A DNA stretch of 42,818 bases from Lachnospiraceae bacterium (GCA_016282595.1 JAEEKV010000256.1:1-42818); one strand, 5' to 3'. Positions 9,187-17,395 are shown, counted from the stretch's first letter. A program made the numbers and translations. The notes: generated by a model from the sequence alone, not told the origin.

Positions 9187-9324
9187 AATTTCTTCACTAT
9201 CACAGAAATGACACAATTTCATCAAAATTCGGAAACAATTACCTCGTATCTTACCAAGTGTAAACACAAAAGCCGAACAAAATGAAACGGTCACAGAGGG
9301 CCGATGAAAAATGGAGGTGCAGGT

Positions 9325-11154
9325 ATGAGTTACGAATATGATGAAAACAGAAACGAAGAGCTTACAAACATTGAAAGCGAAGATACGCTGCAGAGCACAG
9401 GTGCAAATGAGAGCCCTGCCATGATTGAGATCGAAGAGGTATCTGCAGAAGATACATACAATACTGAACATGATACAGTTTCCGAGATGAACCTGGCAGC
9501 AGGGGAAAGCACCAGTGAGATGCCGGAGCCGGAGCAAAGCCCCGAGCCGGAGATCGTGCAGATGCAGTTTTCTCCCGAAGGTGCTAAGCAGGCTGAGGAA
9601 AAGAGCAAAAAGAAGAAAGAGAAAAAGGAAAAGAAGCCTTCCACAGGATTTGGAAGAAGCGCACTTAACGGTGCGGTATTCGGTCTTTGCGGCGCACTTG
9701 TTTTCTCCGGGTTTGTAGTAGTTGCAAACAAGACCTTCTTAAAGAAAGCACCTGCTGAGACAGCAACGGTAGAAAAGAGTCAGGAAGTTGCAGACACAGG
9801 CAGCCGCAAGACAGAGAAGGCAGATGAGAAAAAAGAATCCGCTACCATCCCTGTTACGGATACCAAAGGTGCAGCAACCATCTCTGAGATCACCAAAGCC
9901 ACAATGCCTTCCATCGTATCCATTACGGTAAAAGGCGTGGAAGAGGTCAGAGGCATGTTCGGTACCCAGAGCTATGAGTCCGAGGGCGCAGGCAGTGGTA
10001 TCGTAGTCAGCGAGAAAGATGATGAGCTTTTGATCGCTACCAACAATCACGTAGTCAGCAACGCAAACGAAGTTTCCGTTTGCTTCCAGGATTCCGAGGA
10101 TGCAGTAGTAGCAGCCAAGGTGTGCGGAACAGATGTGAAAAATGATCTGGCTATCGTTTCCGTAAAAAAGAGCGACATTGACAAAGAAGTTTTGGATGCC
10201 ATCAAGGTCATCAAGATCGGTACCTCCGAAGATCTGAGCGTAGGAGATCAGGTTATTGCCATCGGTAACGCCCTGGGCTATGGACAGTCTGTAACTACAG
10301 GTATTGTTTCTGCCCTGGATCGTGAAGTAGAGATCGAGAACATGGCAGCAAAGCTGATCCAGACGGATGCAGCTATCAACCCCGGTAACAGCGGCGGCGC
10401 TCTTTTGAATATGAGCGGTGAGCTCATCGGTATCAACTCCGCGAAATTTGCATCATCCCAGGTGGAAGGTATGGGATATGCCATCCCCATCGATACCGCA
10501 ATGCCCATCCTTGATAAACTGATGAACAGAGCTTCCATGGAAAAGGCTTCTCCCGAGGAAGCAGGATTCCTTGGAGTAACCGTAAAATCCGTGTCCGAGG
10601 AAGTATCTCAGATGTATGGTATTCCTGAAGGCGCTTACATAGATGAATTACAGGAAGACGGTGCAGCACAGAAGGCAGGCCTGAAAAAGGGTGATGTCAT
10701 CACCAAGTTTGACGGTATCGGCATCAGCGGCCTTGAAGATCTGAAGGAGCAGGTAGCCTACTACAAGCAGGGAGATACCGTTGAAGTAACCTATATGAGA
10801 ATGAACGACGGTGAGTATGAGGAAAAGACCGTCAAGGTTACGCTGGCAGCCTATGAAGATGCCAAGAAGGCCCGTATAGAGGAAGAAGAAAACAGCAAAA
10901 AAGAAAAGGGCGATGCACAGTCAGAAGAGGACCGTCAGGAAGATAACTACGATAACGGCGAAGATATGCAAAGACCTCCCCTTCCGGATCGTGACAGAGA
11001 TCAGGGACAGGATGACGGGGACGCATACGAGGATGACTACGGCTACGGTCAGGATGGGTCCTACAGCCAGGAAGATATCGAAGAGTTCTTCAGAAGATTC
11101 TTCGGAGCCGGTGAAGGCTATGACTACGGCAATGGCGGCCAGAAAGGATATTGA
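9325..11154 (+). CDS. htrA: Membrane-anchored HtrA/DegP-type serine protease with PDZ domain
   Basis: This S1C protease degrades or refolds misfolded proteins outside the membrane. I chose ATG 9325 because GGAGG at 9313-9317 precedes it at good spacing; an in-frame ATG at 9304 lacks such a site. The 609 residues comprise an acidic cytoplasmic region (1-108) with a Lys-rich stretch before the membrane, one transmembrane helix (about 112-135), a trypsin-like domain with His242 (NNHVV), Asp274 (NDLAI) and Ser356 (GNSGG), and a PDZ domain (about 414-505). The last 100 residues are an unusual acidic, Asp/Gly/Tyr-rich tail. No promoter was recognised in the 138 bases after trpA. A strong terminator follows. 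Confidence 0.93.
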   Translation: MSYEYDENRNEELTNIESEDTLQSTGANESPAMIEIEEVSAEDTYNTEHDTVSEMNLAAGESTSEMPEPEQSPEPEIVQMQFSPEGAKQAEEKSKKKKEKKEKKPSTGFGRSALNGAVFGLCGALVFSGFVVVANKTFLKKAPAETATVEKSQEVADTGSRKTEKADEKKESATIPVTDTKGAATISEITKATMPSIVSITVKGVEEVRGMFGTQSYESEGAGSGIVVSEKDDELLIATNNHVVSNANEVSVCFQDSEDAVVAAKVCGTDVKNDLAIVSVKKSDIDKEVLDAIKVIKIGTSEDLSVGDQVIAIGNALGYGQSVTTGIVSALDREVEIENMAAKLIQTDAAINPGNSGGALLNMSGELIGINSAKFASSQVEGMGYAIPIDTAMPILDKLMNRASMEKASPEEAGFLGVTVKSVSEEVSQMYGIPEGAYIDELQEDGAAQKAGLKKGDVITKFDGIGISGLEDLKEQVAYYKQGDTVEVTYMRMNDGEYEEKTVKVTLAAYEDAKKARIEEEENSKKEKGDAQSEEDRQEDNYDNGEDMQRPPLPDRDRDQGQDDGDAYEDDYGYGQDGSYSQEDIEEFFRRFFGAGEGYDYGNGGQKGY

Positions 11155-11196
11155 TCGCTTACAAGTTTCATGATCCCTCCCAAGATCATGCCTAAG

Positions 11197-11236
11197 ACAG
11201 CGGCAGAGTAAGAAAGGACTCTGCCGCTGTTATTTT
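11197..11236 (+). terminator. Rho-independent terminator after the HtrA gene
   Basis: A perfect 13-base-pair stem (ACAGCGGCAGAGT at 11197-11209 with its complement at 11218-11230) encloses an eight-base loop and is followed by a T-rich tract. It ends the transcript that may begin at the trp promoter. Confidence 0.92.
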
Positions 11237-11260
11237 GTTCTGTTCTATTTTCATGAAAAA

Positions 11261-11269
11261 TGATAAAAT
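11261..11269 (+). promoter_or_regulatory. Possible extended -10 promoter for the GNAT gene at 11310
   Basis: TGATAAAAT matches an extended -10 element (TG, one base, TAAAAT). No convincing -35 box was found. It lies between the preceding terminator and the next start. Confidence 0.4.
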
Positions 11270-11309
11270 CGAAAAGGTATCAAGATTGCAAAAGGGAAGA
11301 GGAAGAGCC

Positions 11310-11777
11310 ATGGGCGTTACATTTGAAACTGTTACAAGGGATACCATAGAAGAGGTTTGGAGGATGCAGATCGAGGCCTTTTCCGATCTGCTGAAAACTT
11401 ACCGGGATTATGAGATAAGTCCCGGGGCAGAGCCCTTTGAAAAGGTGCTTGCCCGCTTTGAGCAGCCCGGGACTACCTACTATTTTATCCTGGCGGAAAA
11501 CAGGAGAGTGGGATGCATCCGGATCATTGATAAAAAGGACGGAAGCAGAAAGCGGATCTCGCCTCTTTGGATCATGAAGGAGTTTCGAAACAAGGGATAT
11601 GCCTATGAGGCTATTCGGGAAGCGGAAAGGATCTACGGTGCCCATCACTGGTGCCTGGATACCATTTTGCAGGAAAAGGGGAATCTCCACCTCTATGAGA
11701 AAGCAGGGTACCATCAAACAGGGAAAACAGAGCGGATCAATGATGGTATGGATATCGTTTTTTACGAGAAGGATTAA
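11310..11777 (+). CDS. GNAT family N-acetyltransferase
   Basis: The 155-residue product has a GNAT fold by pattern: a central beta segment YYFILAENRRVGCIRI, the strand-helix ISPLWIMKEFRNKGYAYEAI that supplies acetyl-CoA binding (here RNKGYAYEA in place of the R/Q-x-x-G-x-A consensus), and a C-terminal LYEKAGYHQTGKTERI typical of these enzymes. The substrate cannot be told. I placed the start at ATG 11310 after GGAAGAGGAAGAG; an upstream frame from 11235 overlaps the terminator and is unlikely to be translated. The gene stands alone between two terminators. Confidence 0.85.
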   Translation: MGVTFETVTRDTIEEVWRMQIEAFSDLLKTYRDYEISPGAEPFEKVLARFEQPGTTYYFILAENRRVGCIRIIDKKDGSRKRISPLWIMKEFRNKGYAYEAIREAERIYGAHHWCLDTILQEKGNLHLYEKAGYHQTGKTERINDGMDIVFYEKD

Positions 11778-11783
11778 TGGATG

Positions 11784-11828
11784 AAAAAAACCGCCGTCGG
11801 TATGGGCAAACCGGCGGCGGAATTTTTT
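11784..11828. terminator. Bidirectional terminator between convergent genes
   Basis: The stem CCGCCGTCGG (11791-11800) with CCGGCGGCGG (11811-11820) has one mismatch. It is flanked by a seven-A run on the left and a six-T run on the right, so it can act for the GNAT gene on + and for the - strand gene ending at 11869. Confidence 0.88.
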
Positions 11829-11868
11829 AATGGGTTAGATTGGATTTGATAAAAAAGTCAAAAAAGGC

Positions 11869-12852
11869 TTAGCTTTCGCTCTTTTCCGCTGCAGGTGCTT
11901 CCGTAGCAGCTTTGGCGTCTGCTTCTGCAGCCTGGTCATTGGCAGCGGTGGTTTCCTCTGAAAGGATTACCTCTTCCTCAATGTCTTCGTCAGCTTCTTT
12001 CTCTGCAGCTGCATCGGAAGAAGAGGGGCGATTGATCACATCGGATACAGTCTTTGCCAGCTTGTCTCCGGCCTTGCCGACGAAATCTCCTAAACCGCTC
12101 AGGGTCTCAACCATGGTCTCGCCGATGCTGCCGCCGATGTCGCTTAAGTACTTAGCCACTCTGTGCAGCTCATCCTGTCTCCACTGATCATAATCAATGT
12201 CCTCAAGTGCGCTGTAAGCATCTGCCTCTTTGGCAGGATAGAGCCATGCGGTCATGTCGTGAACACTAATGTCGATGGTGCAGCTTTCGGAATCGCCGCT
12301 GTTGAAGGGCAGTTCAAATACACGAAGCAGTCCATCGTCGGTCTTTTTGCAGATCACGGGTTTGAAGCGGTTCTTGTCTGCACGGTCCAAAGGATAGGTG
12401 TAACCGTCACCCTGTTCATCGAAGTAGATGCTGACCATGCTCTCTGCATTCTCGCCTCTGACGAAGCGACTCTTGATAGTGAAGCGGAATACGTAATCCT
12501 GATCCTTTTGCAGATCTACCTTACGGGCGATCTCGGTCATCATGCCGCCTTCACCGATCTCGAAGCACTCCACATTTTCCTCGTTCTCCGTTACGATGAG
12601 TCTTGTGCCGCGATTGCTGGTGCACTCAGGTACCAGCTTAAATCCTCTTGCTTTAAAATCTATAATGTTAGCCATTTTTGTTTCCTCCGTTTCAAAAGAA
12701 AAAGCGTCCGTAAAGACCGAAGAGATGAGCCGTATGGTATGCTCATCCACTTCGGTCGCACGTCCGCTTTTTATAAGACCCCTTGCCCGCTTCGGGTAGG
12801 TGGTACCAGTTACGTTACCATTGATGTCCGTCACAATAATGTTTTTTGTCAT
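11869..12852 (-). CDS. Unrecognised three-part protein with RRXRR/PLMP-like N-terminal motif
   Basis: I do not recognise a named function. With ATG 12852 (site AGGGGGAG upstream) the product has 327 residues. Residues 1-45 hold a basic motif, YPKRARGLIKSGRA, then EVDEHTIRL; the spacing P-RAR-L-GRA-V-IRL resembles the N-terminal RRXRR/PLMP segment of IscB-like proteins. No HNH or RuvC motif follows. Residues about 60-230 look like a beta-rich domain; about 240-290 are amphipathic (GGSIGETMVETLSGLGDFVG); the tail is acidic and Ala-rich. A strong second start site, GGAGG plus ATG at 12675, precedes Met60, so a short form may also be made. The promoter at 12933-12961 would start RNA near 12926, which excludes an upstream frame from 12927. 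Confidence 0.75.
   Translation of the reverse strand: MTKNIIVTDINGNVTGTTYPKRARGLIKSGRATEVDEHTIRLISSVFTDAFSFETEETKMANIIDFKARGFKLVPECTSNRGTRLIVTENEENVECFEIGEGGMMTEIARKVDLQKDQDYVFRFTIKSRFVRGENAESMVSIYFDEQGDGYTYPLDRADKNRFKPVICKKTDDGLLRVFELPFNSGDSESCTIDISVHDMTAWLYPAKEADAYSALEDIDYDQWRQDELHRVAKYLSDIGGSIGETMVETLSGLGDFVGKAGDKLAKTVSDVINRPSSSDAAAEKEADEDIEEEVILSEETTAANDQAAEADAKAATEAPAAEKSES
12684..12688 (-). promoter_or_regulatory. Internal Shine-Dalgarno site before Met60 of the - strand gene
   Basis: On the - strand GGAGG is followed by eight bases and ATG (12675-12673), starting MANIIDF. The site is stronger in match and spacing than most in the window. Either this is the main start or the gene yields two products. 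Whether it is used is an inference. Confidence 0.5.
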
Positions 12853-12932
12853 GGGTGTCTCCCCCTTGTAACCAATATGTAATTTGAATGACCTGCGTTT
12901 TTTCTTATGGGTGTCTTCCCCTGTCATCGTTT

Positions 12933-12961
12933 ATCATAGCATTCTCATCCTGCTTGGTCAA
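12933..12961 (-). promoter_or_regulatory. Promoter of the - strand gene
   Basis: Reading the - strand, TTGACC (12961-12956) and TATGAT (12938-12933) are separated by exactly 17 bases. The expected RNA start near 12926 fixes the usable start codon at 12852 or 12675. Confidence 0.78.
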
Positions 12962-13015
12962 GCATGGATTTTTACCATCTTTGTAAGAAGGATAGTAGAT
13001 TTTGAGCGGGGGGTG

Positions 13016-13024
13016 TGCTATAAT
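13016..13024 (+). promoter_or_regulatory. Extended -10 promoter for the envelope operon
   Basis: TGCTATAAT is a perfect extended -10 (TG, one base, TATAAT). No good -35 is seen, which is usual for extended -10 promoters. RNA would start near 13031, 36 bases before the deacetylase start. Confidence 0.65.
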
Positions 13025-13066
13025 AAGTCGGATTAGGCAATCAGGGCAGTGGTAAAAGGAGGTCTT

Positions 13067-14092
13067 ATGTCCGGGGAAGCGCATTCCAAGCGGCCGGAGC
13101 GAGTGAAAAGGCTGAAAAAAATGATCGTGATCCTGGTCGCTGCTGCGTTGATCATACCCATGCTTTTGAGCATCTTCATGCTGTTTCAGGTGAACAAATT
13201 AAACCGCCAACTGGATGATATGACAAGGGAGGTTGAAAGGCTGAAGGCAGGAGAGCAGAGCAAAGCTTCGGGAAAGGCAAAAACCGCGCAGGCAGCGGAG
13301 GATGCTGCAGTGGAGCAAAAGTTGCAGGAGGCTAACCTTTCGGATGAGGGAGCCGGCGAAAGCAACGAGGCTACAGGGGACGCCGCCGTGCAAAGCGGGG
13401 AAGCATCCGGAGAAGGGGCATCCTATTGGGAAGAGACGTCGGAAGGCCCCAAGTATAAGGTGTATCTGACCTTTGATGACGGACCCAGCGGTAACACGGA
13501 CCGGATTTTGGATGTTCTGGCGCAGTATGATGTGAAGGCCACTTTTTTCGTAACCGGGATGGAAGGGGACTATTACATTCCCCTGTACAAAAGGATCGTG
13601 GATGAAGGTCACACCCTGGGAATGCATTCCTACAGTCACAAATACGGTGAGATCTACAAGTCCAAGGAGGCCTTTGCAGAGGATCTGGAAAAGCTCCAGG
13701 ATTATCTGTATGTGAATACGGGAGTCTGGTCCAGGTTTTACCGGTTTCCGGGAGGAAGCTCCAATGAAGTGAGCAAGGTTCCCATGCAGGAGCTGGCGGA
13801 TTATCTGGAGCAGCAGAACATTTACTACATGGACTGGAACATCGTATCGGGAGATGCCACCAAGAACCTGCAGAGCGCAAAGAGCCTGGCAAACCGGGTC
13901 CTGGGCAAAATCGGCGAGGAAGAGACAGAGGTGGTGCTCATGCATGACGCCACCGGAAAGAATACAACGGTAGAAGCACTTTCCATGATCCTGGAGGAGC
14001 TTTCCAAACGGGATGATGTAGAGATATTACCGGTTACGGAGGATATGGACTTCGAATCGGTGCAGCACTTAAAGAGTGGAGGAGAAAACTAA
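13067..14092 (+). CDS. Membrane-anchored polysaccharide deacetylase (NodB/CE4 family)
   Basis: The enzyme probably removes acetyl groups from peptidoglycan or another cell-wall glycan. ATG 13067 follows AAAGGAGGTC; an in-frame GTG at 13049 overlaps that site and is rejected. Of 341 residues, about 18-43 form a membrane anchor, followed by a short coiled coil (KLNRQLDDMTREVERLK), a low-complexity linker rich in Ala, Glu and Gly, and the NodB domain (about 130-330). All CE4 motifs can be found: TFDDGP with Asp137 and Asp138, HSYSH with metal ligands His187 and His191, RFPGGSS, MDWNIVSGD and VVLMHD. It is the first gene of a long operon, one base ahead of a bactofilin gene. Confidence 0.9.
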   Translation: MSGEAHSKRPERVKRLKKMIVILVAAALIIPMLLSIFMLFQVNKLNRQLDDMTREVERLKAGEQSKASGKAKTAQAAEDAAVEQKLQEANLSDEGAGESNEATGDAAVQSGEASGEGASYWEETSEGPKYKVYLTFDDGPSGNTDRILDVLAQYDVKATFFVTGMEGDYYIPLYKRIVDEGHTLGMHSYSHKYGEIYKSKEAFAEDLEKLQDYLYVNTGVWSRFYRFPGGSSNEVSKVPMQELADYLEQQNIYYMDWNIVSGDATKNLQSAKSLANRVLGKIGEEETEVVLMHDATGKNTTVEALSMILEELSKRDDVEILPVTEDMDFESVQHLKSGGEN

Positions 14093-14093
14093 G

Positions 14094-15263
14094 ATGGGAT
14101 TTTTTCAGGATTTAAAAGAGGATCTTTCCATTGCGGTGGATGAGCTGACAGGCGAAGTCGTCGAGCCGGAAAAGGCCGCTGCGTCTGATGGTGTAGATAG
14201 CATAGAAGCGTCCATCGCTGCTTTAAGCGAGGCCGGAAAAGAGATGGCTACAGAGGATGCGCCTGCCGAGGAGGCAAAGGGAGAGCCTGCGCCTTTGGAA
14301 GAACCAGCCCGGGAGAAAGAGCCTGAGAAGGCAGAGGAAAAGGAGCCGGAAGCAACGCCTGTATCAGATGATGCGGATGTGATGCCCTCCGAGGATCTGG
14401 CTAAGGCTCTGGAGCAGGCTGATGTGATCAAGCAGGAGAAGGATGCGATCTCTCCTGACGGAAAAGCAGCTCCCGTATTCGGGGAGCAGATGCAGCTGGA
14501 TCTGGGTCTGGCAGCGGTAGCCTCTGAGCAGACCAAGGAAAAGGCTGTGAAGGAGACCAAGGAAGTGAAAGAAAAGCCTGCAAAGGTGGATCCCACCATT
14601 GAGGCTGCGGCAAATGAACTGAAGTCCATTGCAAATATAGTAAATAACAAGGAGGAGACGGCGCCTGAGACTGCAGCAAAAGAGGCAGAAAGCGAGAAGG
14701 CACCGGAAGCAGAAATGGCAGAAGAAGTAAAGAAGGAAGAAGTACAAAGCACTGAGGCAGCAGCGCCTGTGGAGGCGTTGAAGCCTGAGGATATGGAGGG
14801 AGAACCCGTAGATGAGAACGCAGTGATCACCAAGTGTATGACCGTGCGAGGCGACGTGCTTTCCAAGGGCAGCATTGAGGTACAGGGTATTGTGGAAGGC
14901 AATGTAACCGCCCTGGGTAAACTCAATGTATCCGGCAAGCTCCAGGGTGATGCCAAGGCAGCTGAGGTATTTGCAGATGCAGCACAGATCTGCGGACAGA
15001 TCCATGCAGACGGAACCGCCAAGATTGGTAAGGATTCCGTGATCATCGGCAACATCTTCGCATCCAGCGCAGTGATCGCAGGAGCGGTAAAGGGTGATAT
15101 CGATGTACACGGTCCCGTGATCCTGGATTCCTCAGCCATCGTGATGGGTAATATCAAATCCAAATCCGTACAGATCAACAACGGAGCGGCAATCGAAGGT
15201 ATGTGCTCGCAGTGCTATGCGGAAAACAGCCCTTCAAGCTTCTTTGATCGGTTCGGCAAATAA
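14094..15263 (+). CDS. Bactofilin (polymer-forming cytoskeletal protein) with long acidic N-terminus
   Basis: Bactofilins form beta-helical filaments, often guiding cell-wall enzymes. The 389-residue product has a C-terminal bactofilin domain (about 242-370) with the repeating beta-helix pattern: SKGSIEVQGIVEGNVTALGKL, then INGQ/AKIGKDSVIIGNI, AVIAGAVKGDIDVHGPV and VMGNIKSKSVQINNGA-like turns. It is preceded by about 240 residues rich in Glu, Lys and Ala that look disordered. That extension is unusual, as most bactofilins are 100-200 residues. GGAGGAG precedes ATG 14094, which lies one base after the deacetylase stop, so translation is coupled. The pair suggests a filament that organises glycan deacetylation; this is an inference. 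Confidence 0.87.
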   Translation: MGFFQDLKEDLSIAVDELTGEVVEPEKAAASDGVDSIEASIAALSEAGKEMATEDAPAEEAKGEPAPLEEPAREKEPEKAEEKEPEATPVSDDADVMPSEDLAKALEQADVIKQEKDAISPDGKAAPVFGEQMQLDLGLAAVASEQTKEKAVKETKEVKEKPAKVDPTIEAAANELKSIANIVNNKEETAPETAAKEAESEKAPEAEMAEEVKKEEVQSTEAAAPVEALKPEDMEGEPVDENAVITKCMTVRGDVLSKGSIEVQGIVEGNVTALGKLNVSGKLQGDAKAAEVFADAAQICGQIHADGTAKIGKDSVIIGNIFASSAVIAGAVKGDIDVHGPVILDSSAIVMGNIKSKSVQINNGAAIEGMCSQCYAENSPSSFFDRFGK

Positions 15264-15275
15264 GGAAGGAGAACT

Positions 15276-15977
15276 ATGGCACAGAGAGTATTGTTAAAGC
15301 TCAGCGGTGAAGCGCTGGCAGGAGAGAAAAAGACAGGCTTTGACGAAGATACCGTAAGAGGTGTGGCCCTTCAGGTTGCCCAGATTGTAAAGCAGGGCGT
15401 GCAGGTAGGCGTCGTCATCGGCGGCGGAAACTTCTGGCGGGGCAGAAGCAGCGAGAGGATCGACCGTACCAAAGCAGACCAGATCGGAATGCTGGCAACG
15501 GTTATGAACTGCCTCTACGTATCGGAGATCTTTCGGTCAGAGGGCATGGAGACTATGATCATGACACCCTTTGCCATCGGCGCCTTTACGGAGCTTTTTT
15601 CCAAGGATAAAGCTGTGGAAGCTCTTGGGCAGGGCAAGGTGGTATTCTTTGCAGGGGGTACCGGACATCCTTATTTCTCCACGGATACCGGAGTGGTACT
15701 TCGGGCCATCGAAGTGGAAGCGGATTGCATCCTGCTGGCAAAATCCATCGATGGCGTGTATAACGCAGATCCCGAAAAGGATCCTTCTGCCACCAAATAT
15801 GATGAGATCACCATTGATGAGGTCATCGCAAAGAACCTGCAGGTGGTGGATATGACAGCATCCATCCTGGCAAGAGATAACAAGATGCCCATGTGGGTAT
15901 TCGGACTGAATGAAGAACAGAGCATTGTGAAGACGATGAAAGGGGATTTTTCCGGAACGAAGGTCACAGTAGGCTAA
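15276..15977 (+). CDS. pyrH: UMP kinase
   Basis: PyrH phosphorylates UMP to UDP. The 233-residue amino-acid-kinase-fold protein begins QRVLLKLSGEALAGE and carries GVVIGGGNFWRGR, ADQIGMLATVMN and FFAGGTGHPYFSTDT, the standard bacterial UMP kinase set. AAGGAAGGAG lies before the ATG. It follows the bactofilin by 12 bases and precedes frr by 36 bases, the conserved pyrH-frr order of most bacteria. Confidence 0.97.
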   Translation: MAQRVLLKLSGEALAGEKKTGFDEDTVRGVALQVAQIVKQGVQVGVVIGGGNFWRGRSSERIDRTKADQIGMLATVMNCLYVSEIFRSEGMETMIMTPFAIGAFTELFSKDKAVEALGQGKVVFFAGGTGHPYFSTDTGVVLRAIEVEADCILLAKSIDGVYNADPEKDPSATKYDEITIDEVIAKNLQVVDMTASILARDNKMPMWVFGLNEEQSIVKTMKGDFSGTKVTVG

Positions 15978-16013
15978 ACCGGAAGCAAAAGACAACCAAA
16001 GGGAGGTTACAAA

Positions 16014-16565
16014 ATGGACGAGAGAATCAAAGTGTATGACGAGAAGATGACAAAGGCGATCGAGTTTTTAAAATCCGAATACGCCTCCATCAGGGCAGGA
16101 CGTGCCAATCCGCACGTACTGGATAAGATCAAAGTGGATTATTACGGAACACCTACGCCCCTGCAGCAGGTGGGCAATATTACCGTTCCGGAACCCAGAA
16201 TGATCCAGATCGCACCCTGGGAGAAGTCATTGATCAAAGCCATTGAGAAGGCAATTTTGGCATCTGATGTAGGAATTACCCCCTCCAATGACGGCGCTGT
16301 GATCCGTCTGGTATTCCCGGAGCTTACGGAGGAAAGACGTAAGGACCTGGTAAAAGAGGTAAAGAAGAAAGGCGAGGAAGGCAAGGTTGCCATCCGAAAC
16401 ATCCGTCGTGACGGCAACGATGCCCTTAAGAAGCTCACCAAGGAAGATGTTTCCGAGGATGAGGTTAAGGATATGCAGGATGAGCTGCAGAAGCTCACTG
16501 ATAAATACGGCAAGCAGATCGATGCTATGATCGAGGAGAAATCCAAGGAGATCCTCACCGTATAA
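16014..16565 (+). CDS. frr: Ribosome recycling factor
   Basis: Frr, with EF-G, splits the post-termination ribosome. The 183 residues match the standard length. MTKAIEFLKSEYASIRAGRA at the start, the LDKIKVDYYGTPTPLQQVGN block, and the long helical C-terminus with IRNIRRDGND are diagnostic. The start has a strong AAAGGGAGG site. It sits between pyrH and uppS. Confidence 0.97.
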   Translation: MDERIKVYDEKMTKAIEFLKSEYASIRAGRANPHVLDKIKVDYYGTPTPLQQVGNITVPEPRMIQIAPWEKSLIKAIEKAILASDVGITPSNDGAVIRLVFPELTEERRKDLVKEVKKKGEEGKVAIRNIRRDGNDALKKLTKEDVSEDEVKDMQDELQKLTDKYGKQIDAMIEEKSKEILTV

Positions 16566-16660
16566 GCGTGGCCGTTTTATAAGGGATACACACAAGAGGG
16601 AGACAACACCTTGTTTTCCCTCTTGGTTTGTTTTGCGAGACAGGAAGAAAGGGACAAACT

Positions 16661-17380
16661 ATGGATATGGACAGAGTGCCGCAGCACGTGGCGATCATAT
16701 TGGACGGAAACGGAAGATGGGCGAAAAAAAGAGGCCTTCCCCGAAACGCCGGACATGCACAGGGAGCGAAAAACATCGAATCCATCTGCAGGGCCGCCGA
16801 TTCCTTCGGAGTGAAGTACCTTACCATCTACGCTTTTTCCACGGAGAACTGGAGCCGTCCGAAGGAGGAAGTGGATGCCCTCATGCGGATCCTTCGGGAG
16901 TATATGAAGAGTTGCCTCACCCTGTCGAAAAAGAACAATATGCGGGTAAAGGTTATCGGTGATAAGACCAGGCTGGATCCGGATCTGCAGGAAGGCATTG
17001 CCAAACTGGAAGAAGCTTCCGCAGGCTATACCGGACTGACTCTTTCCATTGCCCTGAATTACGGCGGACAGGATGAGATCGTAAGAGGGGTGAAAAAGAT
17101 GCTTGCCAAAGCGGCAGCGGGAGAGATGAAGCCGGAGGATCTGACGGTGGAGACCTTTGCCGAGTATCTGGATACAAAGGGGATTCCCGATCCGGATCTA
17201 TTGATCCGTACCAGCGGCGAGCAGAGAATTTCCAATTTCCTCATCTGGCAGATGGCTTATACGGAGTATTATTTTACTCCGGTTCCCTGGCCTGCCTTTG
17301 ATAAGGCGGAGCTGGAAAAAGCCATTGAGGATTATCAAAAACGGGATCGCAGATTCGGCGGTCTGACGGAAGAAAAGTAA
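16661..17380 (+). CDS. uppS: Undecaprenyl diphosphate synthase
   Basis: UppS extends farnesyl-PP by eight isoprene units in cis to make the lipid carrier of cell-wall synthesis. I use ATG 16661 (MDMDRVPQHVAII), which has GAAAGGGA upstream; an open frame from 16628 adds 11 residues without a good site. The 239 residues include ILDGNGRWAKKRGLPRNAGH with the catalytic Asp, the YAFSTENW helix, LNYGGQDEI and DLLIRTSGEQRISNF, all standard for cis-prenyltransferases. The next gene, cdsA, starts 15 bases downstream. Confidence 0.96.
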   Translation: MDMDRVPQHVAIILDGNGRWAKKRGLPRNAGHAQGAKNIESICRAADSFGVKYLTIYAFSTENWSRPKEEVDALMRILREYMKSCLTLSKKNNMRVKVIGDKTRLDPDLQEGIAKLEEASAGYTGLTLSIALNYGGQDEIVRGVKKMLAKAAAGEMKPEDLTVETFAEYLDTKGIPDPDLLIRTSGEQRISNFLIWQMAYTEYYFTPVPWPAFDKAELEKAIEDYQKRDRRFGGLTEEK

Positions 17381-17395
17381 CAGCGGAGGAAGCAT

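Noticed and set aside
14105-15181. 358-codon frame on the - strand opposite the bactofilin gene
   Set aside because: It is a Ser/Ala-rich shadow of GC-biased acidic codons. The + strand frame has a domain, a start site and operon context.
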